64,000 bases of DNA from Prostheceraeus crozeri (Eukaryota; Platyhelminthes; Polycladida; Euryleptidae). The notes beneath the pieces are model-generated. The model saw nothing but the letters and a program-made list of their open reading frames with translations, was not told the DNA's origin and ran no database searches. The translations under genes and the position numbers were made by a program. Where the stretch lies: positions 371,001 through 435,000 of the forward strand of contig CAJQUW010001872.1 of NCBI GenBank assembly GCA_907163375.1, written 5' to 3'. Positions 7,774 through 17,906 of this stretch are shown piece by piece (the first letter of the stretch is position 1; every line of letters begins with the position of its first letter).

Positions 7774-8130
7774 TTAAGATTTGCATAGTAGGGCGATGAA
7801 CTCACGACGAATAAATGTCATGATGGAGCGATGTATATATCTTCTATACTTCTCCCAATTGTATTTGCGAAATGAGAAACAGTTTGCGGAATGAGAATGG
7901 TAGATTTGAATTTCATTTCTGTAATGTTTAAGCCAAACTTGATCACCCAAGGAGATGAATCTTAATGTTTCAAAATATTCCAAATCCCTCATGATATCAT
8001 TGAGGTTGACAAATTGTCGCCATGTTAATGTAATACCTCTTGATGTATGACCATGAGAATTTTTGAAATGCACGTTTCCATCACGATCAACTCTGATATA
8101 TTGTAGAGAGTCCAAAATCCAAGTCTTCAT
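7774..8130 (-). CDS. Stand-alone N-terminal-domain paralogue of the TBP-like protein (118 aa)
   Basis: The sequence aligns end to end with residues 1-110 of the adjacent TBP-like protein: WILDSLQYIRVDRDGNVHF against WKLDSLQRIETDHDRNVYF, then GDQVWLK against GNRIWLR and IQIYHS against IQLYHS. It stops where the TBP repeats would start. A tandem duplication followed by loss of the TBP half is the simplest explanation, or a domain kept as a regulator or partner. ITLTWRQFVNLNDIM resembles the PC4/p15 helix that follows its beta-sheet, but the match is weak. The 22 bp gap to the downstream gene suggests shared transcription with the TBP-like gene. Confidence 0.65.
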   Translation of the reverse strand: MKTWILDSLQYIRVDRDGNVHFKNSHGHTSRGITLTWRQFVNLNDIMRDLEYFETLRFISLGDQVWLKHYRNEIQIYHSHSANCFSFRKYNWEKYRRYIHRSIMTFIRREFIALLCKS

Positions 8131-8165
8131 GATGTTATGGAAAGCCGCAGATCATCAATATAAAA
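8131..8165. promoter_or_regulatory. 35 bp divergent intergenic region with TATAAAA abutting the penton ATG
   Basis: The two starts (8130 minus, 8166 plus) are only 35 bp apart. TATAAAA at 8159-8165 lies directly against the plus-strand ATG, too close for a normal TATA box of that gene, so either transcription starts further upstream inside the minus-strand gene or the motif serves another purpose. Confidence 0.4.
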
Positions 8166-9554
8166 ATGTCGTTTTATCATATTTTGCTTAGCAATGCGGC
8201 TACAAAGAGATTTGCTAGTAATCGAGCCGCACTCTTTTCTACTCCCATTGATCATACACAACAGCTAAATGGAAATTAGGAAGTTGGTGTCACTCAACTT
8301 ATTTATAGCAACTGTGTCTATACTTTTGATCATGAGGTGATGACTACTAATATGAGACGTACAGCTGCTTACCAATGTGAAAAGGGGTGCCGAGTATACA
8401 TTCCACAGTGGCCAAAGAAAGATCTCTTATCATGTAAAAAGTTTATATATGATTTCCTGAATAAAGCGTGTAAACATATTGTCCAATTTACTCCGCACAA
8501 TGATGATCATAATTATGTACATCATGTAGTTGAGAAGGATTGGATTGTTGGTTTAAGTCCAAGTTTAAGAAAGGATTTAGGTTACCTCGCTAGCGCTTTA
8601 ACAAGCTATGATAATTATAACGTTAATTACCACCCAAGTGGTCATAAACAGTTAATATATCGAGAGGAAGCTTATTATGTAGATCTTATTCCAAAAAATG
8701 AGAAGACGTTGGTGAAGAAGATTGTGATTAAGCCAAGAAAGACAAACATGACTCCTGAAACATTATTGAAGAAATTTAATTATCTCCTTCGAGTTGATGG
8801 TAAACAAGTGGCTTATATCAAATCATCTAATCATATTGCAATAAGTAAATTAAATGATGATGATCTAGTATTAGTTTGTTCAAAAGATTTTCATCAGTTC
8901 TTACGACATCGTTCTGCAGCTGTTCATGGAAAATTTGATATGCAACATTTACCATGTGAAAGGTCAAATCAATTTGATACAGAATGGACCGTATCTTTAT
9001 ACAGAAAGTGTGTAGAGCCTTTCGGTGGTGTCTTACATGAAACAAGAGTGTTGATGCCTCGCATTATTACTTCAGTTAAATTGGTTGTAGATTATTTAAA
9101 TGAAGTGATTAATGAGCAACAAATTTCATTTTCTGAAAAAGAAGGTGTTTTGTCTCTCACTATAAGTGGAAAAGGTATTGAACTAATTATGGATAAAACT
9201 CTAATGGACATTTTGGGTTTTGATCAAAATATCTTTAAAAGTGGTACTGTAACCAAAGCTAGCGCAGACATGTCACTATCGCGTCGTATTAACTATTTTT
9301 AGATATATTCCAATATTGGTGAAGATGTACGTGTGGGAGATGTTGAAGCTCCATTGCTAGCAATGGTACCATACCAGCCAAAAAGCTGCAGTATTTTATC
9401 TGAGCATACTTTCAAGAAAGTGCATTATACAAAGCTGAAATCAAACTACATCCCACAAATTGATATTGCAATTTATGACGATGCTGGTGCGTTGATTCCT
9501 TTTCATAAAGATGCTGTGACAAGTATCACACTCCATTTCCGAATGAAGAGTTAA
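8166..9554 (+). pseudogene. Penton/minor capsid-like gene 1, two in-frame TAG stops
   Basis: One frame runs from ATG 8166 to TAA 9552-9554 (about 460 codons), broken by TAG at 8277-8279 and TAG at 9300-9302. The N-terminal block HILLSNAATKRF...IDHTQQLNG followed after the stop by EVGVTQLIYSN is the usual Polinton minor-capsid opening. The C-terminal block GEDVRVGDVEAPLLAMVPY, with later IAIYDDAGALIPF, is its usual ending. The first stop replaces the codon that is Trp at the matching place in the downstream paralogue. The second falls at a Tyr position there. Such proteins form capsid vertices. This copy would yield only fragments unless stops are read through. Confidence 0.82.
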
Positions 9555-9563
9555 TGCAAAAGT

Positions 9564-11114
9564 ATGCTAATATATTTTTCCAATGTGAATAATATGGAAA
9601 GTGAAAATAAGGACTCGTTTCTAATCTACTTACCCAGTAATGCTTCTATGAATAAATTTCCCAAAAATAAACCATCAGACTATCGAGTAGAATTTAATCG
9701 CCCACTACATTTAGAAGGTGAATGGGAGGTTGGCGTTTCTAGTATTTGCTATGATAGCAATATTCAGAATGTGAATGATTTGGAAGAAATGATATTGACT
9801 CCTCGCACCCATGATGGAATAACGATGAATAATGCATTCCAGTTCCCATACAATTTAACGTCAGATGGAAAGTGGAACTATGAATGGATTCAGATAAAAT
9901 CAGATTATTATGGTCCATTTGGGAATGAGAAAATTATTAAGGCATTCAACAGTGGTAATACTTCCATCATGAAGAATAAAAATCGGAAAGCTTATGAGTT
10001 TACTATCTATCATTGGAGTGGGAGACAGTTCCTTCGCTTTCATTCTTTTACTAAAAGTCTTACACTGTGGTTGGATAATGAATTCTATCCACATCTCGGT
10101 TTTGGTCATGGACTACATCTAACGTCAATTGCTACTGCAAATATTAAAAAAGTTTATTCAAATCGAATCAACAAATTTCATTATAGATTTAAAATATTTG
10201 ATGAAGATGTTGTAGAATGCGAAGAACGTATCATTTTGGAAAAGCGTGGTTTTCAACCTTTATCACTTATTGAGTTAGTAAAACGATGGAATGAGACTGT
10301 GGGTAAGAAGTATGGAGAGAAAATTATGGCGGACAAAAATAAGTTGGTTATTCAGAAATATAATGACAAACTTACATTTTATTTCTCTCCAACCTTGCGC
10401 CATTTTGTAAGACATTATACACCTATTATTGGAAGCGGTCTGGTGTATGCCTCTCATGAATATCACACTAAAGCTGATTCAGTTAATGATGAATGGTGGG
10501 TGGACATCTATGGCGATCGCATCAAGAAAATTTACCAGTCTTATGAAGAATCTAAAGTTGCTATCAATATAATGCCGCGTCTAAATCATACAGTTGAAAG
10601 CTTCATTCATGTAGTAAATCCTTATATACAACAGAAGTTGAAGCATGTGATGAAAAGTAAATATGATGTAAAGACACACCACATTTCGTTTTCAATTGAA
10701 AATCAACGCGTTGTTCTGAAACTGGGTGATGACATTCAATGTCAATTGAGTAAAAATTTGAAAAAACTCTTTGGTTTTTCAATGCTACAAACTGTGTTTA
10801 CTGCTGCGCATACGATTGGTATAGAAACACCAATGACACTTGATAAACATGAACAGCACCTTTACATTCAAAGTGATTTGATTCTACCTATTTCTGTTGG
10901 TGAGAAAAAAGAATGCATTTTACGTGATTTCATTCATGATAAAGACGCTTCACATGGAATAGCCGAGAAGATGTTTGAATCTATTTTCTATCATCCCGTC
11001 GTCAAACAAACTATACCCTCTATTGCTATCAAAATTACCAATGGTTTACGAGAGTGCATCCATGTGAAAGATACTAAATCCCTCGTAACTTTAGTGTTTC
11101 GGAAAACAAAGTGA
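9564..11114 (+). CDS. Penton/minor capsid-like gene 2 (516 aa), intact
   Basis: This intact paralogue starts nine bases after the stop of penton-like gene 1. The opening DSFLIYLPSNASMNKFP and LEGEWEVGVSSICYD fit the Polinton minor capsid/penton family. The C-terminal HLYIQSDLILPISVG and later IAIKITNG mirror the final domain of gene 1. It is longer than gene 1, mainly through a duplicated-looking middle (LNHTVESFIHVVNPYI against the equivalent segment in gene 1). A second ATG at 9594 is an alternative start. An AATAAA follows at 11138-11143. Two different vertex proteins, or one serving as a fibre base, is a possible reading. Confidence 0.78.
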   Translation: MLIYFSNVNNMESENKDSFLIYLPSNASMNKFPKNKPSDYRVEFNRPLHLEGEWEVGVSSICYDSNIQNVNDLEEMILTPRTHDGITMNNAFQFPYNLTSDGKWNYEWIQIKSDYYGPFGNEKIIKAFNSGNTSIMKNKNRKAYEFTIYHWSGRQFLRFHSFTKSLTLWLDNEFYPHLGFGHGLHLTSIATANIKKVYSNRINKFHYRFKIFDEDVVECEERIILEKRGFQPLSLIELVKRWNETVGKKYGEKIMADKNKLVIQKYNDKLTFYFSPTLRHFVRHYTPIIGSGLVYASHEYHTKADSVNDEWWVDIYGDRIKKIYQSYEESKVAINIMPRLNHTVESFIHVVNPYIQQKLKHVMKSKYDVKTHHISFSIENQRVVLKLGDDIQCQLSKNLKKLFGFSMLQTVFTAAHTIGIETPMTLDKHEQHLYIQSDLILPISVGEKKECILRDFIHDKDASHGIAEKMFESIFYHPVVKQTIPSIAIKITNGLRECIHVKDTKSLVTLVFRKTK

Positions 11115-11137
11115 AGTCATTGTGATATGTTTATTGA

Positions 11138-11143
11138 AATAAA
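11138..11143 (+). terminator. Polyadenylation signal AATAAA for the plus-strand virion genes
   Basis: AATAAA stands 24 bp after the stop of the second penton-like gene. The following 150 bp hold no gene before the polymerase 3' end on the other strand. Confidence 0.55.
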
Positions 11144-11297
11144 AATGTCTATGAAAAAGTCTTTTCACAGATACAGGGGGAATGGGCTGACTGTAGGCAT
11201 ATATTCACAAGGAAGAAACGATCTCATGCGATACATAAAACAGCAATGTTTATCTACAGAAATCAACATGAAAATACTAAGTTAAGGATGATTATGC

Positions 11298-14200
11298 TCA
11301 GACGTCTCCTGAATGTGGTAGCGTGAGTTTTATTCTTTTGGGTGGTGGTATGTTTGTGTCAGGATGTCCATGTGGAAGAGATATGTTATGTTCTAACCAG
11401 CACCTCTTATCCTCCCATGCTGAAAGCGCCCGTTTCCTAAAAGTATGAGTTTTGATCTCATGCGACTTAGATTTTAAGATTGTCATATTGACAAACGTTA
11501 TATTTTTATTTCTATAGGCTTTCCTGAAATTTTTATGTTTCATGTTAGAGACCAATGATCTTGATATGCCTTTAGCACGCTTAATACTATCGTCGCTATC
11601 CCTTAATTTCATACTGTACATTTTTGGTCGGAGGAGAATCATTTCATCTATTTCCTTCCCTGCCGTCTCATCCTTAAAGCAGCCAAGTTTTGCCTTATTT
11701 TTGATGGAGTATAGTGGGTGATCAGTAGGATAATTTGATGTATCAAAATATCTTTCTAAAGATTTTCCTACTTCATTGAAATTTAAATCTTTTTGAGTGG
11801 TAATACCTAAGAAGAAACTATCTGTATCACCACCCAACAAACGAACCTCTTTTACGAGAGGACATGGTTTTAGTATTTTATAAAAGAGTTGGTACATTTC
11901 AAGCTTAGAGTAATCTAGTACAGCTTGGCCAATATAGATGGGCTTGCACATCTCAACTTCAGATTTTATCATTTTAACACCTACAAGGTCCTCATCGATA
12001 ATGTCTCTATCGATGAATAGAGGTGATGAGGCCAATTTGTGATACTTTTGATCATCATTAACTAGTTTGTAGTTTACGCGCTTTCTAACATCCTCCATCG
12101 TCTTACCAAATAGACTATTATTCTTATACTTATAAAAATCTTTTTCAAAATTATTTTGGGCTAGTGCACGTTTCTGGCTGTTGCTATCAATATATGGTTT
12201 GAGGAAGGCTTTCTGTCTAAATTTAATAATGCGGTGAACTCTTTTTAAAATCATACCCATTTCTAAATAAAATTTTAAGATGCTAAAGTGGACTAGATAG
12301 TTTTCCTTATCATACTGGGTGAGTAAAAGTTTGCGGCAAGGCTTATAGTCGGGTTGACCGCATGATTCTAAATCTTTATGAAATTGTTTGATATTGATAT
12401 GAGTTGTTCATATCTTTGCTCACTTCACCTGATTCGGGTGCGAGTGGAAAATCTACGGTTTTATGTTTGATATTATTTGGATAGATTAGATCTATCTCAA
12501 AATAATATCCCCAATCACCTTCATCTGGAATTGCTAGTATATTAGAAGGGTTGGAGAGATGCTGAATTTCACTATCTAACCAGCTAAACTCAGAGTGAGG
12601 GAGTGGTTTGGATAGTGAACTACCATATAAATTATTTTGGTCATAATACTTCAGATGAGTCTGATCATCGCCTACTAATTTTGATTTTAACCTATGTTTA
12701 TTTACAAATGTGAGACCACCGCGAATTCCTCGCTCAAATAAATTATACATCTCTGGATCTTGTAAGAGATGTATGGTCTCACCAGTCATTTTAAAAGCAG
12801 ACTTAAATGACATGGCTGGCAGACTGACAAAGTGGACGGGATCTAACTTATCTTCTTCTAATGCCACTCGTCGAAACTCCTGAAATACATCAGCCAGCAA
12901 AAATACATCTAACTTAAGATAGGCAATCATATATTCGCCAAATGTATGGCAGTCAAATTTTATCCATGCATCTTGTGCATGATCATAATCTTCGGTCTTA
13001 CATTCTGCGCCGGTCAAATCATTTTTAAATTTATCTATTGGCGGAAGAGAAGTCTCGCCGAGTTTACTAATCGCATCAAAATATGCATATGGAAAGACTC
13101 CTTTCCGTGTGATGACTTCATCGGTTAGATTTGGATATTGTTTCTTAAGATTTTGTGTTAGTGGAAGAGACTTTAGATTTTGTACGAGAGAGGCCAGTGA
13201 TGCAGTCATAAATTGGTAGGAATCTAAAAATTTTATATCAAAATAGACCGTCGTATTTTCTTTCGTTTTATCGACAGGCACTTTTGCTGTCATGGCCATA
13301 AACTTCTTTCTCGTTTGTGCTATTACATCAAGCTTCCACTCTTTCATTTGACCTAAACCTCCTTTTATTATCATATGGCTGTCGTAGCCCTTGAAATTAT
13401 GGAAAATGATGGGTAATGTACGCCGTTTCATCCTAAGTGAAAAATTGCATTTTGAACATAGTGCGTTTCTAAATTTACCAGTGATGTGGTCATGGTCGTG
13501 CACTTTCTTAATCTTATAATCATCAAATGTTTTCCTACATTTGAGGCAAACGTTGCAGCTATCAAATTTTGCTTGATCATCTGCTGTCATATGCAATGAT
13601 CTGCGATAGAGTTCACCATCATACTTTTGTTGAAATTTTACAGCCAGTTCGAGGAATTGTAGGAATTGGTAAATACAATCCTCACCTTGCCAGACGTGCA
13701 TTTTATTTTTTCTATTTTGGAAATGGGCATGCCATACTTCATAGCAGGAAATGGCTGCTGCTCGATGGGTGTTATCATCGATATAGCATTCGATGTCAGC
13801 ATAGATGACACGAAGAGGACTTAGTTCATCACCATTCTCTCTATATGAAAACTCCTTATCTTTGGGCATGCGCTCCATTTGTAGTTTACCTCGCTTACAC
13901 CATTCGTAATGAGTTTCAAATTTATTTTTACTCCTAAAGTTCCGAATGCATCTGTCACAGTAATAAATCTCTGATGAGCTAGAATTTCTTAGGTGGTGGT
14001 ATAAGCGAGAAATTTTGGGAATACCGCAGTAGCGCCATTCCTCACTATCATCCTGTCTTACTAATAAAAGGTTGACAACGTGGTCATAACAACTCGAACG
14101 CGAGTTGTAGCGGACACCCTTCAATCCCTTTTCCCAAACATGGAGAACTATTTTGATGTTGTTCAATTTTTCAAATTTTTCTATATCTTTAATTTTCATA

Positions 14201-15282
14201 TCTTCACTATTGCAGTCATCAAACTTTAATTCATTCTCCCACTGTTGATACTTACTCTTACGGTATCGGCTATTCTGTACATCATTATAGTGGAGAATGG
14301 AGAGGACGGCATACTTAAAACATCGCGATTCGCAATCTACAGAAATGACTGCTGCTTTATTTTTTAAATTTTTCGGAAGTTTAAAGGAGCCTCGTCCAGA
14401 GTAGTTCTCTAATAAAGTGATTTTAATCATGGCGGTCTCAATACCATCAAAAACGAGTCCACTATCACGCTCGTTAAATTTATCTATGTTTAATTTTAAC
14501 CCTTGGATATGAAAATTTATCCAAGACTCGCAGTCTACAACTTCGGTTGCAGGAGAGGAGGGTATGTGAAACTCCAACGTCTCTACTATTTGACCAGTAT
14601 GGTGGTCGATTTTTACATATTTTATTTTGAGATAGATGAGCGCCTTCATTCTAAAATTGACTAAATTGTTGAAGAGCGCACCAATCAAAGATGAATTTCT
14701 ATGAAACCATTCTTCAAAGTCAGTAATGGTTTCTGAGGATTCCATCTGGTAGTTCCTCACTAAATTATTTATCGACACTTCAGAGAGTCGGATAGAGGAG
14801 GTGCTGTTAGTATAACTATCGTCACTGTGTGTATGTCGAAGTCTATGTGAAGATAGTTCAAAATGTGACTCAAAAGACTGAATGCATAAATCGCAAGAAA
14901 AGGAGACATCGTTAACAGAATCATCCCCACCTTCGGAGATTGATGCTGACTTAGGTCTACAAACACCTCGCTTGATGTGTCGGACGAGATCACGCTTCCT
15001 CGTGAAGATGTGCCCACAGTCAGCACATTCCCGATCGTTACATTCCCGCGACAATGTTGACATGAACTCGCTCGAGATGGGACTGGTATCACCTGAAAGA
15101 GAAATCATTCTTTCATCTCTTTTCAAGTCTCAGTGTATTGTTACAACCTACCTTGACTCAACAACTCTAAACTTTCCTCGAGAAGGGAGGGCGTTAGTGA
15201 TGAAGTTGATGCCTGAAATTGAGGAAGATGATATTAGCCACACGTTTGAGGGAGATGACTGATGAATTCCTTAACTTACCAT
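11298..15282 (-). pseudogene. Inner Polinton protein-primed DNA polymerase B, spliced, one frameshift
   Basis: The replicase of the inner element. Inferred exons are 15282-15280 (ATG only), 15212-15152, and 15092 onward, joined by 67 bp and 59 bp GT-AG introns in consistent phase; the ATG at 15126 lies inside intron 2. The N-terminus has two C2H2 fingers (CADCGHIFTRKRDLVRH; CDLCIQSFESHFELSSH). Exonuclease motifs are IYADIECYIDD, NFKGYDSHM and YLKLDVFLLADVF. Polymerase motif A is YYDQNNLYGSS, motif B includes KNNSLFGKTMEDVRKR and motif C is GGDTDSFF. The frame changes once near 12385-12410, separating motif A from motifs B and C. The family size is normal. One indel may be recent decay or an assembly error. 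Confidence 0.93.
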
Positions 15283-15530
15283 TTCAAAGAAATCAAGTTT
15301 AAGGTCTCAAATTTGGAATTCACGAGAGTGCAGTTCACTTGTACGCCTCAAATATAGAATTCGCTAGAGAACACTTTACTTACACGTCTCAAAGACAGAG
15401 TGAAATGACACGGATGTCACTTTACATATATACTTTCATATTCATCATTCATTGGCTGTTGATTTTGATTGGTTGCTTGTTTATACTTAAGAATTAGGAA
15501 ACATTTCAAAGTTGTTGTTCACAGTCAACA
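15283..15530. promoter_or_regulatory. Bidirectional promoter region between polymerase and the 15531 gene
   Basis: A 250 bp AT-rich spacer lies between divergent genes. On the plus strand TACATATATACTTTC (about 15423-15437) and an inverted CCAAT (GATTGG at about 15468) lie upstream of the 15531 frame. On the minus strand the same TATATATG can act as a TATA element. Short repeats of the form GGTCTCAAATTTGGAATTC / CGCCTCAAATATAGAATTC occur at about 15302-15370. Confidence 0.45.
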
Positions 15531-15980
15531 TTGGCAAGCCCTCCAAAAACACCGAACACAAAATTCTCTTCTCCATGCTCATCACCAAGGGCGCTCGTTG
15601 CACCAAACGCTCCAGCGAAGGGGAAGGTAGAGAAGGTGTACCGACTCGACAATATCAGAAAGTTGTCATTAGCAGCGGATGATGAAGAGGAGAGTGTATG
15701 TGAGAAGGAGTATCCCGACTTAACAGGCGTGAGGTGGAAATATCTGCAGTACGATACTGATGATGTGATGAAGATCACCAGCACCAAATTCCTCCACCAA
15801 TTATGGGAATGGTGCACCCCTAACTCCCAGCCACGAACTATGGCGGAGTGGGAGTATATCGACAAATTTAGGCTCGCGGTAGAAGAACGATTGAAGCAAG
15901 TGAACTGTTTTTGTTATCTATGTGAAGTCAGACTCTGGGACGATATTGACGATGAAGACCTTTTGAAATACATGCCATAA
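15531..15980 (+). CDS. Unknown acidic right-arm protein (about 149 aa), non-ATG start
   Basis: The frame opens with TTG at 15531 in the context CAACATTGGCAAGC, then Ala-Ser-Pro-Pro-Lys. An Ala-Ser start also follows the spliced ATG in three other genes of this element. Either a TTG start is used, or an ATG was lost through one inserted T. The N-terminal 40 residues are Pro/Ser/Ala-rich and look disordered. The rest is acidic and Trp/Tyr-rich (VRWKYLQYDTDDVM, LHQLWEWC), with CFCYLC near the end. No family recognised. AATAAA at 15979-15984 overlaps its stop. Divergent from the polymerase, it is probably an early gene. Confidence 0.55.
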   Translation: MASPPKTPNTKFSSPCSSPRALVAPNAPAKGKVEKVYRLDNIRKLSLAADDEEESVCEKEYPDLTGVRWKYLQYDTDDVMKITSTKFLHQLWEWCTPNSQPRTMAEWEYIDKFRLAVEERLKQVNCFCYLCEVRLWDDIDDEDLLKYMP

Positions 15981-15984
15981 TAAA

Positions 15985-16731
15985 TGTTTATTTCGTATTA
16001 TCTTTGCTTTCATACTGACTTACTTGAATGGGGCTTCAGTGGATGATTTAAGCATGTATACTTTTTCATTTGGAAATAGTAGCACACTTAGTTTAACTTG
16101 CAATTCTTATAACATTTCATATGGATGATAATGGTAGATGAAATAGTGTTAAATAAAATTAAGATAGCTTACACTTCTGATACAGGGATAGCAATCGACT
16201 GCGATCCATGTGTAAAGAGCTTGTTAGACTACGGAAGAGAGAAGTGTGTTATGTTGCGTGTGGCGCGTGAGTGTCCTCCCATTTCATTCCATACATCAAT
16301 TCATCTCATTGATAGAGACAGATAGAACTCATGGTTCTCATAACGTATGCAATGGATAGTTTATAAGGCAACCTTCGACAGCTGGCTAAATGTCGCCCTG
16401 GCGCGAATGCATACTACGTTGAGACAGAGGCAATCACTTGCAAACATGACGCAGAGAGGTTTAACAAGATTGACCATTGCCGAATGTCCCTTGCGGTATA
16501 CATAGCTACGGGTTTCACCGCCGCCCTTTACAGGAACGCCCGTCGAAAGGAAGTATTACACCGAACTTCATTTCCAACGTTCAAGTTGACTGATAGCAGA
16601 TTCAACTTAATGATAGTATTCGCCAGTCCGAAGACTGCCCAGGGCAAACCGCGTGGAGGTTCTATCATGTCTTGCCCCATGGTGGCCCTTAAGAGAGCCG
16701 GTGGTTCGTTCTCGGGGTGTGTGATAAGGAC
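15985..16731. other. Spacer between convergent right-arm genes
   Basis: No convincing gene. A 66-codon frame at 16125-16325 (plus) and a plus frame at 16484-16834, which is antisense to an exon, have no recognisable features. A minus-strand frame of about 53 codons from 16680 begins ATGGGGCAAGACATG and could be an alternative exon. TTTATT at 15988 could serve as polyadenylation signal for the minus-strand gene at 16732, giving it a long 3' untranslated region. Confidence 0.4.
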
Positions 16732-17898
16732 TCAGGCTTGCTGTTTCGACTGCGGCTCCGGCAAAGGGGCGGGTGGTCGCTTCTCTTGGATGTCTGTAAA
16801 GAAAGAAGTAGTGAGTTATCATCTTACATTTTAATTTAGTCATTTTTACTTACAGATCTTCTCGGACGCTTCCTCATAAAGGAAATTCGAGATCGAATCA
16901 CGATGATTGAAGGTGAAGTGGAGACACTCCACTCCTTTCTTCACCCGAGAGTAGCATTTCTCCCCTCTTCCACGCTCGTACAAGAGAGGAGTTTCTGCTA
17001 CTCTCCCCTTTCTAATAGGGATGTGCAGACGGCTGGAACGCACCCTTCGATCGCGATCCACCAGCTGCGCCGAACGGTGCAGCTCGTGGTTCGTCTGGAC
17101 AACCTTAGCCATCTGCACACGGAGTCTCCCCAATTCCTCCTTCAACCTTCGTATCTCCTTCTCCCTACTTTCTCTCTCTGCTAATAAAGCCTCTTCTCTG
17201 GCTTTCCCGTCGAGAGTCTTGAGCCTCTCCTGCTCGAACTCGCCATCCCGCTCGCTTAATCTCTCCTTCACCTTCTTCATCTCTCCGGCTACGTTCTTTA
17301 GGTCCTCATACTTTGCCTTGTATGAGAAGGCCTCCTCCTTCAACTTCTCCACCTCTTTCTTTAGTTTATCCCGTTCGGCTATCACCGGCGGACGCTTCAC
17401 AAAATTGCGACATTGTGTTGCAATTCCGCTCGCAGTCAGGGCTGTAGGGGTCTCGCGATCGAGGTCGACGTCCTCGATAGGTTGCGACTGTAGCTCTCCC
17501 TCCTCCTCCTCCTCACTATCGCTGCTGGACAGCGAGCTCTCGCTACTAAGCGAGGATACAGCGGCAATCGCTTCAATGGCGGATTGTAGCTCAGTGGTGA
17601 AGAGCGAACTCCGTTCTTGCTCGTTGGCGGATTGTAGCTCCAAAGAACGGAGCTCAGTGGCGAAGAGTGAACTCCGTTCTTCTTCGCCTACTTCGCCTGT
17701 TTGACACTCGCTGTGTTGTGAGTGCCAATCCTCCAACCGCTCACTTAAGCGACTGATTTTGTGGGCTCCGCAATAGTAGCGACCGACCCCTATCTGTTTC
17801 TTGCTAGTGCAAGCGTGCTTCTTGAAGGCGTCATCTCGGAATACCTTCCGGCATTGACACAGTTTGAAACTGGTCTTGACATTATTGTATTTCGGCAT
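16732..17898 (-). CDS. Zinc-finger and coiled-coil protein of the right arm, spliced
   Basis: Exon 1 codes 17898-16854, then a 60 bp intron (donor GTAAGT at 16853, acceptor TTTACAG ending 16794) leads to a short exon ending in TGA at 16734-16732; without splicing a stop comes two codons later. Residues about 12-70 contain Cys/His pairs (CQCRKVFRDDAFKKHAC, YYCGAHK, HSQHSEC) that may bind zinc. Residues 75-150 are Ser/Glu-rich, with a repeated ERSSLF-TELQS-type phrase. Residues 180-290 form a long heptad-rich coiled coil. The C-terminus is Arg-rich. GC content and codon use are visibly higher than in the virion genes. Driven by the right-arm promoter. No family recognised; it does not look like an integrase. 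Confidence 0.65.
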
Positions 17899-17906
17899 TT
17901 CTGAAG

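Noticed and set aside
3943-9302. Stop-codon reassignment or programmed readthrough
   Set aside because: Other genes in the same element end properly at TAA and TAG, and the TAG at 8277 sits at a Trp position in the paralogue, as a simple point mutation would produce.
15126-15126. ATG at 15126 as polymerase start
   Set aside because: It lies inside an inferred 59 bp intron; splice signals give a longer, in-phase N-terminus starting at 15282.
16484-17704. Plus-strand frames over the right-arm coiled-coil gene
   Set aside because: Antisense of a Lys/Glu-rich coiled coil gives Ser/Leu-rich frames; spliced minus-strand gene explains the region.
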